Shown here: positions 61,441 through 64,000 of the stretch, piece by piece
How positions within the stretch are numbered: position 1 is the stretch's first letter
Layout: each line of letters begins with the position of its first letter
Assembly: GCA_004154925.1 (NCBI GenBank)
Contig: QJNS01000012.1
Location: 372,001-436,000, forward strand
Direction: 5' to 3'
Length of the DNA: 64,000 bases
Source of the DNA: Monosporascus cannonballus
Lineage: Eukaryota > Ascomycota > Sordariomycetes > Xylariales
Made by a program: the position numbers and the translations under genes
Notes under the pieces: model-generated
What the model saw: the letters and a program-made list of their open reading frames with translations, nothing else
Told to the model about the DNA's origin: nothing
Databases searched by the model: none

Positions 61441-61779
61441 TAAAATATGTAAAAAAAATACTCTGATTATTAAAGGATATATTTACTAGTAGATCTATAA
61501 TATAATGATCTAATATAAACAAGAAAAAACGACTGAAAACTAACGTTTTAAATTATACTTTACGTATTATTTTAAAATAATGAGAAAATAATAATAAATA
61601 GTATATAGTAGGATATTATTTAAAGATATTTGGAAATACAAAATTTAAATACTTAATTTACGATAAGAAATAATTAATAATCGTTAACGATTTTAAAGAA
61701 TAAAAGTTATTTCTTAATAAAACTAAAAAACCTTTTCGACATTTATTTTAATTGTAAAACTCTTATTCGATTTATAAAA

Positions 61780-62160
61780 TATGACAGCTAAGTGTTTAAC
61801 TAGTTATTAAATCTAAGTCGTACGGATTTATAGTGGCAAGAATATCGTAGGAATTTAAGTAATGCAATATTTTAATTACGTTTTATGATATTAAGAATAT
61901 TTTAAATAACGAAGTTATATTCCAAGCTGATATTATTCAAATTATAAAAATAGTAAATATATATAATTATACCGATTAAATAACTTATTGTTTATAAGTT
62001 AGTAATTGGGTTTCCTAGTTTAATATTAGTAAGTTAGTAACTCCGTTTATTGGTTTATTTCTAGTAAGTTTAATGATCTCTTTTATAATTTAATTTATTT
62101 CGTTCTTTGGTTGTTTTTGTCGCGGCCGTTTCTGGAGGCCGTAGTTATTCGATTGTAATA
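61780..62160 (+). repeat. LTR A of tandem trio
   Basis: It starts TATGACAGCTAAG, contains CTAAGTCGTACGG and ends GATTGTAATA. About 381 bp, probably the 3' LTR of the gypsy element with the RT at 60,956-61,440. Confidence 0.65.
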
Positions 62161-62174
62161 CGATTTTCCTTTTC

Positions 62175-62543
62175 TGTGAGGGCTAAGCGGTTTAACCAAC
62201 TATTAAATCTAAGTTGTACGGGTTTATGTTGGCAGGAGTATCGTGGGATTTTGAGCAATAGATACAGTACGTGTTACGTCTCGTAATATCAAAGGCGTCT
62301 TAGGTAACGATATATTATTGCAAACCAAAGTTATTTAAACTATGAAAATAATAAACGTATATGTCTCTTTATAGATCCCGTTAAATCCCTTAAATCACTT
62401 CGGATCTATACTGGATAACTGCATAAATCTCGTTAGATTTTTTAGATTATTTCGGATCTATGTTACGTAGTCTTAACCTACTTGGGCCCTATTTTGATCA
62501 CTTCGCGACCGTTTCCGAGACCTCTTCTAGCTAGATCATAACA
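62175..62543 (+). repeat. LTR B of tandem trio
   Basis: It starts TGTGAGGGCTAAG and ends GATCATAACA, about 369 bp. The 14 bp between A and B (CGATTTTCCTTTTC) match the start of sequence that follows B and C. Confidence 0.65.
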
Positions 62544-62821
62544 CGATTTCCCTTTTTCCCAAATCTTGTCCTCAAGATTTTTTTCGTTAAGCTTTTTTTA
62601 TCTGCTATTATATCCAGCTGAATTGTTAAAATCGCAAACGTATTAATTCCCCCCCCCAAAAAAAAAACGTCAAATCTTAATTCGTTTGGTTTTTAACTTT
62701 GGTTTTAAGATTAAATCTTATATATTTTGCTTTTATCTCAGTAATTTATGCATTATATTAAATAGTATAACGTGTTATTAATAAGATATTCTAAAAAACG
62801 CTACTACGATAATTCCGGTAT

Positions 62822-63218
62822 TGTGACGGCTGGGGGGTTCAAACAATTATTAAACCTTAGTCGTACGGGTTTATGTTGGCAGGAATGCCGTAAGAAACTG
62901 AGTAATAAGGTAACTTAATTACGTCTCTTAATATTAAGAATGCAAAAGCGTATTGCAAACGATTGGTATTAATAAGTATTACAAGCTAATATTATTTAAA
63001 TTATGGAAATAATAAGCATATATATATATATATTAATTCTTAGCTTTGTTATTTATTTTTGCTTAATTACGGTTAGCAAATTTTTGCTGAACAGTTGCTT
63101 AATATTAATCAGTCGTGCTTAGCAGATTTTTGCTAAGCACCTATTACGTAACCCGGAAGGTGGTCTGTATCATTTTCGTTAACCGTTTCCTGAGGCCGGA
63201 ATCTGTCAGATCGTAACA
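62822..63218 (+). repeat. LTR C of tandem trio
   Basis: It starts TGTGACGGCTGGGG and ends GATCGTAACA, 397 bp. It is the least RIP-mutated of the three. The sequence after it (CGATCTCCCCTTTCCCC) matches that after B, so internal element sequence follows. Confidence 0.65.
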
Positions 63219-64000
63219 CGATCTCCCCTTTCCCCAAATCTTGCCTTTAAGATTTCATTTTTCTTGGTAAGTATTATCGGTTTTTCATAATATCGGGTCG
63301 TATTACTAAAAGTCGTTATTAGGTTTTTCTATTATTTATTGCCAAAACCTGCTTTTTATGTTTGATAATTTTAATTTTGAAATTCTACCGTATTTTTTGT
63401 ATTTTTTAAGAGTCAAAAATGCAAAATAATAAAAAATATTTCAAAATATAAAATTTCCGTTAAACGTAAATATCTTTGCGATAGAATTAACGTTTTTCTT
63501 TCCTTTTTGGAAAATATTCGTACCGAAAACTAATGCCTAGAACAAAAGAAGGTTCTTATAAAGAAACGTTTTTTGGAGTTGTAAAAACGTTATTAATAAG
63601 AAATAAATAAGGCTATTACGCGTTTAATTCGTTTTCGAAAATAAAAGGCTTTTTTTCGCTTAAAAAGAATAAAAATGATATAACGGGAATTGTAATTGTT
63701 TAAGGAGTTAAAAAAGCAAAAACGCCAGAATCAGGTTATCACCAAGGCTTCCATAGCCGCATTAATTCCTTTTATTGGTCCTGTAACCTGGTTTGGTATT
63801 GGTAATACCAATTAGTTCGTTAAAAACATTAATTAAGACGTAATTATTTTTGGTAATTCCGTTGCTGCTGGTAAAAATACTTTAATAGGCGTTAAACGTT
63901 AATAAGGTTTTTAGCAGGTTCCCAAATATTTTCGGAATCCGGGTGCTTTTTTTATTTAATTAAATACTGGGTAAATCCGTTTTGTTTTCGTATATTAAGG
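63219..64000 (+). repeat. Probable 5' internal part of a gypsy element (LTR C)
   Basis: AT-rich and decayed. A less mutated patch at about 63,715-63,830 contains GGTTTGGTATTGGTAATACC-type sequence. The window ends inside the element. Confidence 0.35.

Overview
The window looks like a chromosome segment of a filamentous ascomycete (Pezizomycotina; a Sordariomycete is my guess). The reasons are short GT-AG introns (mostly 50-110 nt), typical fungal families (AA9 LPMO, secreted amidase, Rad4, TOK channel, Lsb5-like VHS protein), and two blocks of very AT-rich sequence with the TpA-rich transition pattern of repeat-induced point mutation (RIP). No rRNA, tRNA or CRISPR array was recognised.

Layout. 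(1) 1-13,556: AT-rich, RIP-degraded repeats. The clearest element is a Ty3/gypsy-type LTR retrotransposon at 3,709-9,293 on the minus strand, with two 190-bp LTRs, a polypurine tract and a dead reverse transcriptase. (2) 13,557-47,600: a gene island of near-balanced composition. (3) 47,600-64,000: a second AT-rich block with a dead pogo/Fot1-like transposase, one isolated LTR, a dead plus-strand gypsy polymerase followed by three tandem LTRs, and several short inverted-repeat (MITE-like) elements. Copies of one 106-112 bp MITE sit at both island borders in opposite orientation; the right copy carries RIP-type changes.

The island, left to right: an AA9 lytic polysaccharide monooxygenase; a secreted amidase-signature hydrolase; a small cysteine-rich protein; RAD4 (nucleotide excision repair); a full-size ABCA-type ABC transporter; a secreted cysteine-containing protein (minus); a TOK outward-rectifier K+ channel (minus) with one in-frame stop codon; an alpha/beta-hydrolase-like protein with an Arg-rich N-terminus; a CCCH zinc-finger protein with five exons (minus); a broken MYND-finger gene (minus); a second broken conserved gene (minus); and an Lsb5-like VHS/GAT endocytic protein with five exons. 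Exon joins were placed by hand from splice signals and reading-frame agreement.

The genes do not form an obvious pathway or biosynthetic cluster. They are a mix of housekeeping (RAD4, LSB5), transport (ABCA, TOK) and secreted functions (LPMO, amidase, small secreted protein). The most notable point is gene decay inside the island: the K+ channel is intact apart from one CAG-to-TAG type stop, and two adjacent genes at 41.4-44.7 kb carry several frameshifts and stops. All family names come from reading translated motifs; no database search was run.
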